From: Tahibacter soli
Lineage (GTDB): Bacteria; Pseudomonadota; Gammaproteobacteria; Xanthomonadales; Rhodanobacteraceae
DNA length: 64,000 nt
Direction of reading: 5' to 3'
Assembly: GCF_025717065.2 (NCBI RefSeq)
Contig: NZ_JAOVZO020000001.1
Location: forward strand, 310,001 to 374,000
Of this stretch, positions 34,607 to 42,417 are shown piece after piece (positions within the stretch are counted from its first letter, which is position 1; the number at the start of each line of letters is the position of its first letter). Made by a program: the position numbers and the translations under genes. The notes under the pieces are model-generated. The model worked only from the letters and a program-made list of their open reading frames with translations, did no database searches and was not told the origin of the DNA.

Positions 34607-35110
34607 ATGACCATCGCCCGCATGCACATCGTTGACGCCCAGGTCGCCGGCACCTATCACTTCGTCTCGCGCTGCGTTCGTCGCGCTTGGCTGAGCGGAC
34701 GCGATCCGTTGACAGGCAGCGACTTCTCGCATCGCAAGCGCTGGATCGAAGAGCGCATCGTCGCCCTGGCCGCGCAGTTCGCTATCGCGGTCTACGCGTA
34801 TGCCGCGATGAGCAACCACGTCCATCTGGTCGTACGAATCGATCCCGAAGCGTCGCAGCAATGGGATGTGGAAACCGTCCTGCGCCGTTGGTTTGCCGTA
34901 TCGCCGCGCAAGCACGACACCGACGAAACGCAGCAACAGCGAACCGAGGCAAACACCGGCAACGAGGCGCGAATCGCCGAGTATCGATCGCGGCTCGGCA
35001 GTCTCAGCTGGTTCATGCGCGCGCTGAACGAATCGGTCGCGCGGGCGGCCAACGCCGAAGATGGCTGCAAAGGGCGATTCTGGGAAGGTCGGGTTCGTTG
35101 TCAGGCATGA
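34607..35110 (+). pseudogene. 3'-truncated HUH transposase (copy C)
   Basis: 167 codons nearly identical to the first half of copy B, including SNHVHLVVRID, but ending at GRVRCQA-stop where B continues LLDDAAVL. The second half, including the YVDLNPLRA region, is missing, so it is almost certainly inactive as a transposase. Beyond the break the sequence contains CGAAATCCTGGAC (35132), again like the unit's own left end. Confidence 0.85.
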
Positions 35111-35194
35111 CCGCGAAATCCCGAAATCCTGGACGCTGGAAATCTCATTCGAAGGACCAGTACGAAGGAAGTACGATCCGCGATCGTCGACGGA

Positions 35195-35698
35195 TCAGAT
35201 GCCGTGCGAATCGCTGTCCGCGAGCGCTTTGCTCAGATCCTGCACTGCTGTCAGCATGCCATCTTCGAAAGTCAGCTCCAGCACTTTTACGAATTTCGTC
35301 GGCGACGGGAAACGCAACTCCGGGTGCGATTCTCGATACGGCTCACGACCGATCCGCACCCGGCCGGTGTATCGCAGGCGCAGCCCGATGCGCTCGAACA
35401 TCCATCTGCCAACGTCGGGCATTGTCGACTCTCGAGCTTCGACACCGTTCAGCGACGGTGGGCGTTTCAGCTGCGACGCCGGCACGCGACCTTCCTGATG
35501 GTTGACGTGGAACGCATCGAGCACGAGGAGATCATCCCGGACTTCGTACACGCACAGATAGCCGCGCCGGCATGCCGTACTCGACGATACCGGGCGAAAA
35601 TCGTAGTCGGTCGGCACGAACGGCTCGCCGTCGACGAAACTTGCGATCAGGTGATTCCGACCGTCGAAGATGACGACGTCCGACTTTTGAAGGGTCAT
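35195..35698 (-). CDS. hypothetical protein, 167 aa
   Basis: Unrecognised cytoplasmic protein (MTLQKSDVVIFDGRNHLIAS start) with alternating strand-like segments and an acidic C-terminus (KVLELTFEDGMLTAVQDL). No signal peptide or membrane helix. It abuts the truncated transposase, at the edge of the accessory island, and reads opposite to it. G+C is lower than in housekeeping genes here. It could be cargo of the island, for example another immunity-type gene, but nothing in the sequence proves that. Confidence 0.6.
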   Translation of the reverse strand: MTLQKSDVVIFDGRNHLIASFVDGEPFVPTDYDFRPVSSSTACRRGYLCVYEVRDDLLVLDAFHVNHQEGRVPASQLKRPPSLNGVEARESTMPDVGRWMFERIGLRLRYTGRVRIGREPYRESHPELRFPSPTKFVKVLELTFEDGMLTAVQDLSKALADSDSHGI

Positions 35699-35836
35699 GG
35701 CTTTGTGGCGACGTGAAGATCCAGAGCGGTCGATTGTCGGGCATGCGTGTCGGAAAGAAGCGAGTGCCGCGTCGCCCCCGCCAGTAGGCCTGGTGTGTTC
35801 CTTGCGCCGGGATGCCGACGATCCGACGCTTCAGCG

Positions 35837-36598
35837 TCAAACTCTCCGATACGCAACCATGCACGTCTCGTACGGGAATGCCACGTCGCCGCCGTGCGAG
35901 AGCTCCGGCGTTCGCGCGATCAGCGCGTTCACTTCTTGTGCGACGACGTCGCGCTGCTCGGCCGGAAGTCCCGCGATGAAGCTGACCGACAGCGTACGTC
36001 CGAGCACGACGTCCTCGGCGGCGCCGACATGGCTGTTGCGCACGAGGCGTTCACCGACGAACGCGAAGCCCGGCGCAGGGAAGACGCGTCGCCAGTCGCC
36101 GGTCCGATAGCGTGGCGTGTCGCCTTCGTACCGATTCGTGATCGCCGACAGTTCGGCGACCCACGGCACGCTCTCGTCGCGAACGTTCCAGATCAGTCCC
36201 AGCGCGCCGCCGGTCGCCAGCACCCGATGCATTTCGGACAGCGCCGCCGGTGTGGCGAACCAGTGAAACGCCTGCGCGCAGACCACGGCATCCACCGACG
36301 CGTCGGGAAGCGGGATTGCCTCGGCGGTTCCGGCCATCGCCTCGACGTCGGGATGGTCGCGGATCAGCCGCTCGCGCATCTCGTCGATCGGTTCTAGGGC
36401 GACGATCGTGCCGCCGCATTGCTTGAGCACCGGCACGAACTTGCCGGTGCCTGCGCCGACCTCAAGCACCTTGCGACCGGGACCGACCCCGACGACGTCG
36501 CACAGCCAGTCGACCGCCTCGGGCGGATAGCCGGGGCGACCACGCACATAGTGCGCGGCGCCCGTGTGATATCCCTTCGACTTCTCGTGGATCGGCAT
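35837..36598 (-). CDS. class I SAM-dependent methyltransferase
   Basis: 253 residues with the Rossmann SAM site VLEVGAGTGKF (44-54), the acidic post-II motif ALEPIDEMRERL, AEAIPLPDASVDAVVCAQAFHW and HRVLATGGALGLIWNVRD. This is the Methyltransf_11 / UbiE-like pattern seen in small-molecule methylases. It starts MPIHEKSKGYHTGAAHYVRGRP, the common start of this subgroup. The methyl acceptor is unknown and the neighbours give no hint. Confidence 0.85.
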   Translation of the reverse strand: MPIHEKSKGYHTGAAHYVRGRPGYPPEAVDWLCDVVGVGPGRKVLEVGAGTGKFVPVLKQCGGTIVALEPIDEMRERLIRDHPDVEAMAGTAEAIPLPDASVDAVVCAQAFHWFATPAALSEMHRVLATGGALGLIWNVRDESVPWVAELSAITNRYEGDTPRYRTGDWRRVFPAPGFAFVGERLVRNSHVGAAEDVVLGRTLSVSFIAGLPAEQRDVVAQEVNALIARTPELSHGGDVAFPYETCMVAYRRV

Positions 36599-36691
36599 GT
36601 GTTTCTCGTCCGGGTTCGCACGAGCCCAGCATCGGTCGTCGACGAGCGACGGTCAACGCCGATGTCGTCGCCTGAAAACGCGCGCCGCGCG

Positions 36692-37249
36692 TCAGCGCAG
36701 CGCGATCCACACGGCCAGCACCAGAAACAGGATCGCCGCGCCGATGCGCGCGGCCCTGAGCGGCAGGCGTTCGGCGAACTTCGCGCCGAGAAAGACCACC
36801 GGCACGTTCGCCAGCAACATGCCGAGCGTCGTGCCGGCGACGATCTGCCAGAGCGGCGAATACTGCGCGGCGAGCACCACGGTCGCGACCTGCGTCTTGT
36901 CGCCCATTTCGGCGATGAAGAACGCGACGATCGTCGCGACGAGCACGCCGTGACCGGCGCCCCTGGCCGCGTCGTCGTCGTCGGCCTTGTCCGGCACCAG
37001 CGTCCATGCCGCGACCGCGAGAAAACTCGCGACGACGATCCACTTCAGTACTTCGGGAGAAAGCCATTCCGATACCAGCGCGCCGGCGGCGCCGGCCAGC
37101 GCGTGGTTGGCGAGCGTGGCCACGAGTATGCCGATGCAGATCGGCCAGGGACGGCGGTATTTGGCGGCGAGGATCAGCGACAGCAGCTGTGTCTTGTCGC
37201 CGATTTCGGCGATGGCGACGGCACCGGTCGACACGAGGAACGCTTGCAT
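36692..37249 (-). CDS. TMEM165/GDT1 family transporter (probable Mn2+ exporter)
   Basis: 185-residue inner-membrane protein with six predicted helices in two homologous halves, each carrying the family motif: AEIGDKTQ (Glu15-Thr20) and AEMGDKTQ (Glu114-Thr119), joined by an acidic loop (DKADDDDAA). Bacterial members export manganese. The yybP-ykoY element directly upstream on the same strand supports Mn2+ as the signal and substrate. The start at 37249 follows GGAG by five bases. Confidence 0.9.
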   Translation of the reverse strand: MQAFLVSTGAVAIAEIGDKTQLLSLILAAKYRRPWPICIGILVATLANHALAGAAGALVSEWLSPEVLKWIVVASFLAVAAWTLVPDKADDDDAARGAGHGVLVATIVAFFIAEMGDKTQVATVVLAAQYSPLWQIVAGTTLGMLLANVPVVFLGAKFAERLPLRAARIGAAILFLVLAVWIALR

Positions 37250-37324
37250 GGGAACTCCGGCGGGCTGGGGCGGAACGGACGCAATGGCTCACACGCGTCC
37301 GCCCCTGCCCGGGTCGTCGCATGC

Positions 37325-37440
37325 GTGCCAAAGGTCTTGCCGGGCGACGGATCGTCGCAGCTGCGCCATGGTCGCAACGGACCAAGTGTGTTGACGCAGG
37401 GCCCGCGCGCGCGGCGCGGTCGGCTACTCCCCAATGGAGC
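37325..37440 (-). promoter_or_regulatory. yybP-ykoY manganese riboswitch
   Basis: On the minus strand the leader shows the 5' signature TTGGGGAGTAGCCG (37434-37421), a GC-rich variable stem, TGCGTCAACACAC, and the closing signature GGCAAGACCTTTGGCACGC. These are the two conserved internal-loop strands of this riboswitch class. Downstream, GGACGC and GCGTCC around 37275-37300 could form a switching hairpin before the Shine-Dalgarno. Expected to turn on the transporter when Mn2+ is high. Outer limits are approximate. Confidence 0.88.
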
Positions 37441-37506
37441 GGGGCGCAGTGTAGGGGCGTGCCGGCCTCGAAACAAGGTTTGCCGGTTGCGACGTTCGTC
37501 GCGGCG

Positions 37507-38466
37507 TCAGTTGTCGCGTCCGCTGAAATACTCGAGCCGCAGCTTGTCGGCGGCGGCCTGCGCCGCGGCGCGCTCGTCGTCGGTCAGCGCGTCGCGCAGT
37601 TCGGCGAGCAGTTGCTGCGTGCGTTCCAGGCGCGCCGGATCGGGCTGCGTCGACAGATACAGCCAGAGCAGTTCGTACGCCCGTTTCGGATCGTTCGCGA
37701 GCGAGGCGTTGAAGGCGTTGCGCGTCACCGCGCCGCGGCGGCGCTCGTCGTAGTCGTCCTTCGCGTAGGCCACGCCGAGCGCGAACGCGGCTTCGGCGTC
37801 GCCTTCGGCGAGTTGCGCCTGCGCGATGCCGAGCGCGCGTGCCGACCAGTCGCGCCGGCGCGCGTCGTTGGCGGCGAGGTCGGCCGGCGGCGTGTCGATG
37901 AACTGCCACTTCGCCTGCGTCGGCCCCGACAGCGCGGCGGCGAGCGCGATGCGGTAGACCTCGTCGTCGGTCGGATCCTGGCTGCCGGCGCACAGAGTTT
38001 CGAGCCGCTCCATGAGGTTCTGCGCGTTCGCCGCGGCGATTTCGGCACTGTTGGCCGGATTGCGAAACGCTTCGAGTTCGTCCGGCGGCATCGCGAAGAA
38101 CGGCGGCTGGCTGCCGCCCGCGGCGGCGGCGTCGATCAGCTTGCGTGCGAATCCTTCCGGCGCCGCCGACCACTCGCGCCAGCGCCGGCAGTCGGCCTGT
38201 TCGCGATACCAGCGCCATGCCGCGGCGCCGTCGCCGCCGCTCGCGCGTTCGCGCAGCGCCGTGTCGGTCGACGCGTGCGGCGCATCGGCGGGCGGCAGCG
38301 GCGCGCGTGCGACGGTCGGCGTTTGCGTTGCGTGTGGCGGCGTCGCCGCAACCGCAGGCGGCGGCGCGGCGCGTTCGGGCGCCGGCGCGCGCTGCTGCGT
38401 GACATACCAGGCGCCCGCGGCGGCGGCGGCAACGACGGCGAGCAGTACGACGGCGCGGGTTTGCAT
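37507..38466 (-). CDS. membrane-anchored hypothetical protein
   Basis: 319 residues: an N-terminal hydrophobic anchor (MQTRAVVLLAVVAAAAAGAWYV), an Ala/Pro-rich linker to about 65, then an Ala-rich helical domain with a TPR/SEL1-like look (AEGDAEAAFALGVAYAKDDYDE). Probably periplasmic and attached to the inner membrane. I recognise no family. It lies 20 bases from the oxygenase gene in the same direction. Confidence 0.7.
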   Translation of the reverse strand: MQTRAVVLLAVVAAAAAGAWYVTQQRAPAPERAAPPPAVAATPPHATQTPTVARAPLPPADAPHASTDTALRERASGGDGAAAWRWYREQADCRRWREWSAAPEGFARKLIDAAAAGGSQPPFFAMPPDELEAFRNPANSAEIAAANAQNLMERLETLCAGSQDPTDDEVYRIALAAALSGPTQAKWQFIDTPPADLAANDARRRDWSARALGIAQAQLAEGDAEAAFALGVAYAKDDYDERRRGAVTRNAFNASLANDPKRAYELLWLYLSTQPDPARLERTQQLLAELRDALTDDERAAAQAAADKLRLEYFSGRDN

Positions 38467-38486
38467 GGTGTTCCTCGGCTTCGCGG

Positions 38487-39107
38487 CTACACGCCGGGCG
38501 CGAGCAGCCAGGACGCGATGGTATAGCGTTTGCCGTGCGTGACGATCGCGACCTCGTGCGTCGTCTCGGCCCGAAACGCCACGAGCGTGCCGGCGGAGGG
38601 TGTCAGCATCTCGCGACGGTTCGGCTCGTCGCGCCCGCCGTGCAGCACGAGCGCGCCGCCGGCATAGTCGGCGGGATCGCTCAGCGCGATCACGAACGAG
38701 ACGCGCCGATGCCGCGAGGCGTCATGGACGAGCGGCGTGTTGCCGTCCTGGTGCGCCACGAAATAGTCGCCGGGGTCGTAGCGCAGGAACTGCGGCGGCT
38801 CGCACGCGCCCAGCGCCGCGCCGTGCCACGTTTCGATGTCGCCGCGCCGGGCTTCGATTCGCGCCAATACGGCTTGTTCGATGCCAGCGCCGGGCGTCAG
38901 GCGCGTCGAGCGGCGCATCTGCGGCGCGACGCGACCGCCGGGCTGCGCCGACATTATCGTCGCGGCGCCGCCTTCGGCATCGCGCACGACGCGGCGCCAA
39001 TGTTCCAGTGTCGCCGCGTCGAGAAAATCGCCGATTCTGAGCCAGTCGAGCACCGCGCGCCTCGCCGCAAAGAGCGGCAACGTAGCCGTCGCGCGCCGCG
39101 CGCGCAA
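38487..39107 (-). CDS. 2OG-Fe(II) oxygenase (prolyl 4-hydroxylase-like)
   Basis: 206 residues with the iron and 2-oxoglutarate ligands in the expected order: His119-x-Asp121 (VAHQDGN), His184 (TTHEV) and Arg194 (RYTIASWLL). FLRYDPGDYFVAHQDG and YAGGALVLHG fit the P4Hc domain. It probably hydroxylates a protein or peptide side chain in the cytoplasm. The first 20 residues are Arg/Ala-rich, so translation may start at a later GTG near DWLRIGDFLD. Confidence 0.8.
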   Translation of the reverse strand: MRARRATATLPLFAARRAVLDWLRIGDFLDAATLEHWRRVVRDAEGGAATIMSAQPGGRVAPQMRRSTRLTPGAGIEQAVLARIEARRGDIETWHGAALGACEPPQFLRYDPGDYFVAHQDGNTPLVHDASRHRRVSFVIALSDPADYAGGALVLHGGRDEPNRREMLTPSAGTLVAFRAETTHEVAIVTHGKRYTIASWLLAPGV

Positions 39108-39132
39108 GCGGCGCGGCGGCCGGTGCGGCGGC

Positions 39133-39606
39133 TTACAGGCAACCGATCAGCCCTTCGTAGATCGGCATGTCGCTTCGCGGCAGCGGCGCGTACAACGGCC
39201 GGTCGCCGGCCAGCGCGGCGAGGAGTTCGTGCAGCGTCGTGCCGCGCACGATCGGGACGCGGCAGCGCCACGTGCGCGTGTCGACGAGGATGCGGCCGGT
39301 CGGCGCGTCGACTTCCTCGTTGCTTGCGGCGAACACCCATACGCAGCGGCCGATCGCGCCGGTCGCGCGCTCGACCGAACAGCGCATGCGCAGCGCTTCG
39401 ATATTGCTCCATTCGCCTTCGCAGAACGTGTCGGCGCAGATGTCGTCGAAGTTGCGGCGCAGGTTGGCGAGCAGCGTGTACCACGCTTCGACGTCGGCGT
39501 CGGTGCGCACCCAGCTGCCGGCTTCGACGTATTCGCGCGGCGGCGTCTGCGCGCCGGCCGAGCCCGCGGCGAGCATCAGCGACAACAGCAGCGACAGGCG
39601 TTTCAT
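39133..39606 (-). CDS. exported hypothetical protein, 157 aa
   Basis: Signal peptide MKRLSLLLSLMLAAGSAGAQ, then a mature domain with six cysteines (DICADTFCEGEW, RMRCSVE, GRCVWVF, WRCRVP, IGCL), which suggests three disulphides and a periplasmic location. The ATG at 39606 follows GGAGCG. No family recognised. The spacer beyond it (39607-39833) is locally AT-rich (39672-39735) and may hold promoters, but no gene. Confidence 0.7.
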   Translation of the reverse strand: MKRLSLLLSLMLAAGSAGAQTPPREYVEAGSWVRTDADVEAWYTLLANLRRNFDDICADTFCEGEWSNIEALRMRCSVERATGAIGRCVWVFAASNEEVDAPTGRILVDTRTWRCRVPIVRGTTLHELLAALAGDRPLYAPLPRSDMPIYEGLIGCL

Positions 39607-39833
39607 GTGAGCGCTCCTTGGGTTGGGGAGCGCCAGTTCAACGCGTGCGCCGTGCCGGTTTCAAGCCGCGATGTTGCGAAAGATAAAAATTAGAAAACTA
39701 TTTGAAGCGACAAATTATCATTGAAATATCACGGCTGCCGGCGCGCGTTCGTACGGGGCCGTATGTCGATTGCGGCGACGCTCATCGTACGTTTGTGTAT
39801 TTCAATACTCGGAACAACGCCGCAAGCCGGCCG

Positions 39834-40835
39834 TCAGCGCCACACCTGCCGCGCGATGCGCATCCAGTTGCCGCCGAGCACGGCGGCGACGTCGTTTTCC
39901 GGCCATCCGCGCGCGAGCAGCGTTTCGGTCAGCTCCGGCAGCTGCTCGGGTTCGACCATGCGGATGCCGGCGCCGTAGCCCAGATGCGGCGGAAACGTCA
40001 CGGGATGCGCGGCGATGTATTCGTCGACTTCCGCGCTGTCGAACGTGTAGTCGAGGCCGAGGCCGACGTGCTCGACGCCGACGAGACCGGCGACGTACTC
40101 GACGTGCCGCGCGAGCGTCGCCGACGACGCGTCGTTGTCGCCGAGAAAGATGCCGATGCCGTTGATGCCGACGACGCCGCCGCGCGCGGCGCAGGCGCGG
40201 ATCAGATCGTCCGGGATGTTGCGCGGATGGTCGCGCAGCGCGCGCGGATTGGAGTGCGAGAAGATCACCGGCGTCGGCGACGCGTCGATCGCTTCGCGCG
40301 CCGTGCGGTAGCCCGTGTGCGAGCAGCACGCGATCATGCCGACGCGCGCCATTTCCTCGAGCATGCGACGGCCGTAGTCGGTGAGGCCGCCGTCGTCGTC
40401 CTGGCAGCCGCCGCCGGCGAGATTGTTGCGGTTGTACGCGACGAGCATCCAGCGCACGCCGAGGTCGTAGTACAGCCGCACGAGGCTCAGCTGGTCGCCG
40501 ATCGCGCGTGCGCCTTCGATGTCGAAGCCGACCGCGAGAAGGCCTTCGGCGCGGGCGCGTTCGATGTCGTCGACGGTGCCGATCAGGCGATAGCGGTCGG
40601 CGTTGCCGGCGAACCAGTCGCGCAGCGCGGCGAGCATGCGCAGGTGATCCTCGATGCTCTGGTCGCCGAAGCCGACGTTGACGATCACGACGTCGGCGCC
40701 GGCCGCGCGGTGGCGTTCGAGCTGCGGCAGGAAGCGCGTGTCGTGCGGGCGCAGCGGCATGCACGCGTGGTTGTCCCAGACGAGGTGGCGCGCGAGCAGT
40801 TCGCGGGCGTGCGGCGCGGCGGCGATGGCGTTCAT
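39834..40835 (-). CDS. M19 (renal dipeptidase) family metallopeptidase
   Basis: 333 residues from the ATG at 40835. Family landmarks are GFDIEGARAIGDQLS (metal-bridging Glu), IACCSHTGYR, VIFSHSNPRALRDHPRNIPD and HVGLGLDY. The first metal site normally reads H-x-D; here it is DNHACMPLRP with Cys25 in the Asp position. Substrate could be a dipeptide or a different amide. No signal peptide, so cytoplasmic, unlike many relatives. Divergent from the SDR gene 80 bases away. Confidence 0.85.
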   Translation of the reverse strand: MNAIAAAPHARELLARHLVWDNHACMPLRPHDTRFLPQLERHRAAGADVVIVNVGFGDQSIEDHLRMLAALRDWFAGNADRYRLIGTVDDIERARAEGLLAVGFDIEGARAIGDQLSLVRLYYDLGVRWMLVAYNRNNLAGGGCQDDDGGLTDYGRRMLEEMARVGMIACCSHTGYRTAREAIDASPTPVIFSHSNPRALRDHPRNIPDDLIRACAARGGVVGINGIGIFLGDNDASSATLARHVEYVAGLVGVEHVGLGLDYTFDSAEVDEYIAAHPVTFPPHLGYGAGIRMVEPEQLPELTETLLARGWPENDVAAVLGGNWMRIARQVWR

Positions 40836-40915
40836 CGCGCGAGCGTAGCGCCTTGCGCCGCGCGGGGGAACGATCGGGCGCGCTACCATAGCGCTCTTAT
40901 CCCGAGGGACCGACT

Positions 40916-41620
40916 ATGAACTTCACTGATCGCATCGTCATGGTGACCGGCGCGGCCGGCAATCTCGGCCGCGCCGTCGCGCAGGCGTTCGCCGACCGCG
41001 GCGCGCGCCTCGTGCTCGTGGACGTCAAGCGCGAGTATCTGGAAAAAGCGTTCGGCGCCGAGAACGACGCGCGCCGCTTCGCGCCGACCGACCTGCTCGA
41101 CGCCGCGCAGGTCGCCGTGACGGTCGACGGCGCGATCGCGCAGTTCGGACGCATCGACGTGCTGTGCAATCTCGCCGGCGGATTCCGCATGGGCGAGGCG
41201 GTGCACGAAACCTCGGCGAAGAACTGGGATTTCCTGTTCGACATCAACGCGCGCACGCTGCTCAACATGGTGCATGCGGTGGTGCCGCGCATGCTCGCGG
41301 CCGGCGGCGGCAAGATCGTCAACGTCGGCGCGTTCTCGGCGCAGAAGGGCGTCGCGCAGATGGCCGCGTACACGGCGTCGAAGGCGGCGGTGATCCGCCT
41401 GACCGAGGCGATGTCGGCGGAACTGCGCGAGCAGGGCGTCAACGTCAACTGCGTGCTGCCGACGATCATCGACACGCCGGAAAACCGCGCGGCGATGCCG
41501 GGCGCCGATCCGTCGCGCTGGGTGGCGCCGGCGGACCTCGCCAACGCGATCGCGTTTCTCGCGTCGGACGAAGCGCGCGCGGTGCACGGCGCGGCGTTGC
41601 CGGTGACGGGGTTGAGCTGA
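40916..41620 (+). CDS. short-chain dehydrogenase/reductase
   Basis: 234-residue NAD(P)-dependent oxidoreductase: nucleotide site TGAAGNLG (11-18), acidic Asp36 after the second strand (VLVDVKRE, favouring NAD), NLAGGF, Ser near 141, and the catalytic Tyr152-x3-Lys156 (YTASK). It ends with the usual AVHGAALPVTG. Substrate unknown. GAGGGACC before the ATG serves as ribosome site. Confidence 0.88.
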   Translation: MNFTDRIVMVTGAAGNLGRAVAQAFADRGARLVLVDVKREYLEKAFGAENDARRFAPTDLLDAAQVAVTVDGAIAQFGRIDVLCNLAGGFRMGEAVHETSAKNWDFLFDINARTLLNMVHAVVPRMLAAGGGKIVNVGAFSAQKGVAQMAAYTASKAAVIRLTEAMSAELREQGVNVNCVLPTIIDTPENRAAMPGADPSRWVAPADLANAIAFLASDEARAVHGAALPVTGLS

Positions 41621-41644
41621 TCCAAGGCGACACGGACACGACCA

Positions 41645-42259
41645 ATGACCCTAGAGCGCTCGACCGGCGAATGGACCGCGCTGCTTGCGCGGTTCTGCGA
41701 CGAGCAGATCCGGCGTGTCGAAGCAACATCGGACCTGCACGATGTCGCCGAGATGCTGACCCACCATCAGCCGGTTTCCGATTCGCTGGTCGAACGCGCC
41801 GACCTTGGGGAATGCATGGCCCCGGGTCTGGACGAAGCCGCGCTCGCCGACCTTGAACGCAGGCTCGGATCGCCGCTGCCGCCGAGCTACCGCCGCTTCC
41901 TGGCCGCGACCGACGGACTCGTCGTCGCGTCGAATGTTTCGTTGTTGCCCGCGTGCGACGTCGGGTGGTATCGCGATCTCGATCATGATGCAGTCGAGTC
42001 GTGGCAGCGATGGAACGAGGCGAGCGACGCGCAGTATGAGGTCTACGGCCCTGCCCAGGATTGCATCTACATGCGACCGCGGCACTTGCGTACGGCGTTG
42101 CAGATCAGCACGTCGATCGACGGCGACGTGCTGCTGCTCGTGCCGGCCGTGCGTTTCGGCGACGAATGGGAAGCCTGGTTTCTCGGCGCGAAGAATCCGG
42201 GCGCCAACCGATACCGCTCGTTTGACGAGATGGTCGACGTACTGTTTTTCGGCGACTGA
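41645..42259 (+). CDS. SMI1/KNR4 (SUKH) family protein
   Basis: 204 residues with the SUKH pattern LDEAALADLERRLGSPLPPSYRRFLAATDGL, later WYRDLD, a strand ending DEWEAWFLGAKNPG, and YRSFDEMVDVLF. In bacteria this fold is a frequent immunity module against contact-dependent toxins. No toxin gene adjoins it, so it may be an orphan immunity gene or have another role. It lies 24 bases after the SDR gene but shares no obvious function. Confidence 0.8.
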   Translation: MTLERSTGEWTALLARFCDEQIRRVEATSDLHDVAEMLTHHQPVSDSLVERADLGECMAPGLDEAALADLERRLGSPLPPSYRRFLAATDGLVVASNVSLLPACDVGWYRDLDHDAVESWQRWNEASDAQYEVYGPAQDCIYMRPRHLRTALQISTSIDGDVLLLVPAVRFGDEWEAWFLGAKNPGANRYRSFDEMVDVLFFGD

Positions 42260-42275
42260 ATCGAGGCGCACTCAC

Positions 42276-42304
42276 GGACAAGTGATGACACCCATCACTT
42301 GTCC
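42276..42304. repeat. 12-bp perfect inverted repeat between SMI1 and MFS genes
   Basis: GGACAAGTGATG (42276-42287), loop ACACC, CATCACTTGTCC (42293-42304). It lies 17 bases after the SMI1 stop and 114 before the MFS start. Could be a terminator without a U tract, or an operator for an unlinked regulator. Confidence 0.75.
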
Positions 42305-42417
42305 ACAACCCGCGCGAACGAAAGAATCCGGCATCCTTCGCCGATCCCGTCGCACCGCCGACGAGCGGCGTTCCCGCGACGCGTTCCGCGTCGCCGCCGC
42401 TCTTTCGGATCATCCTC

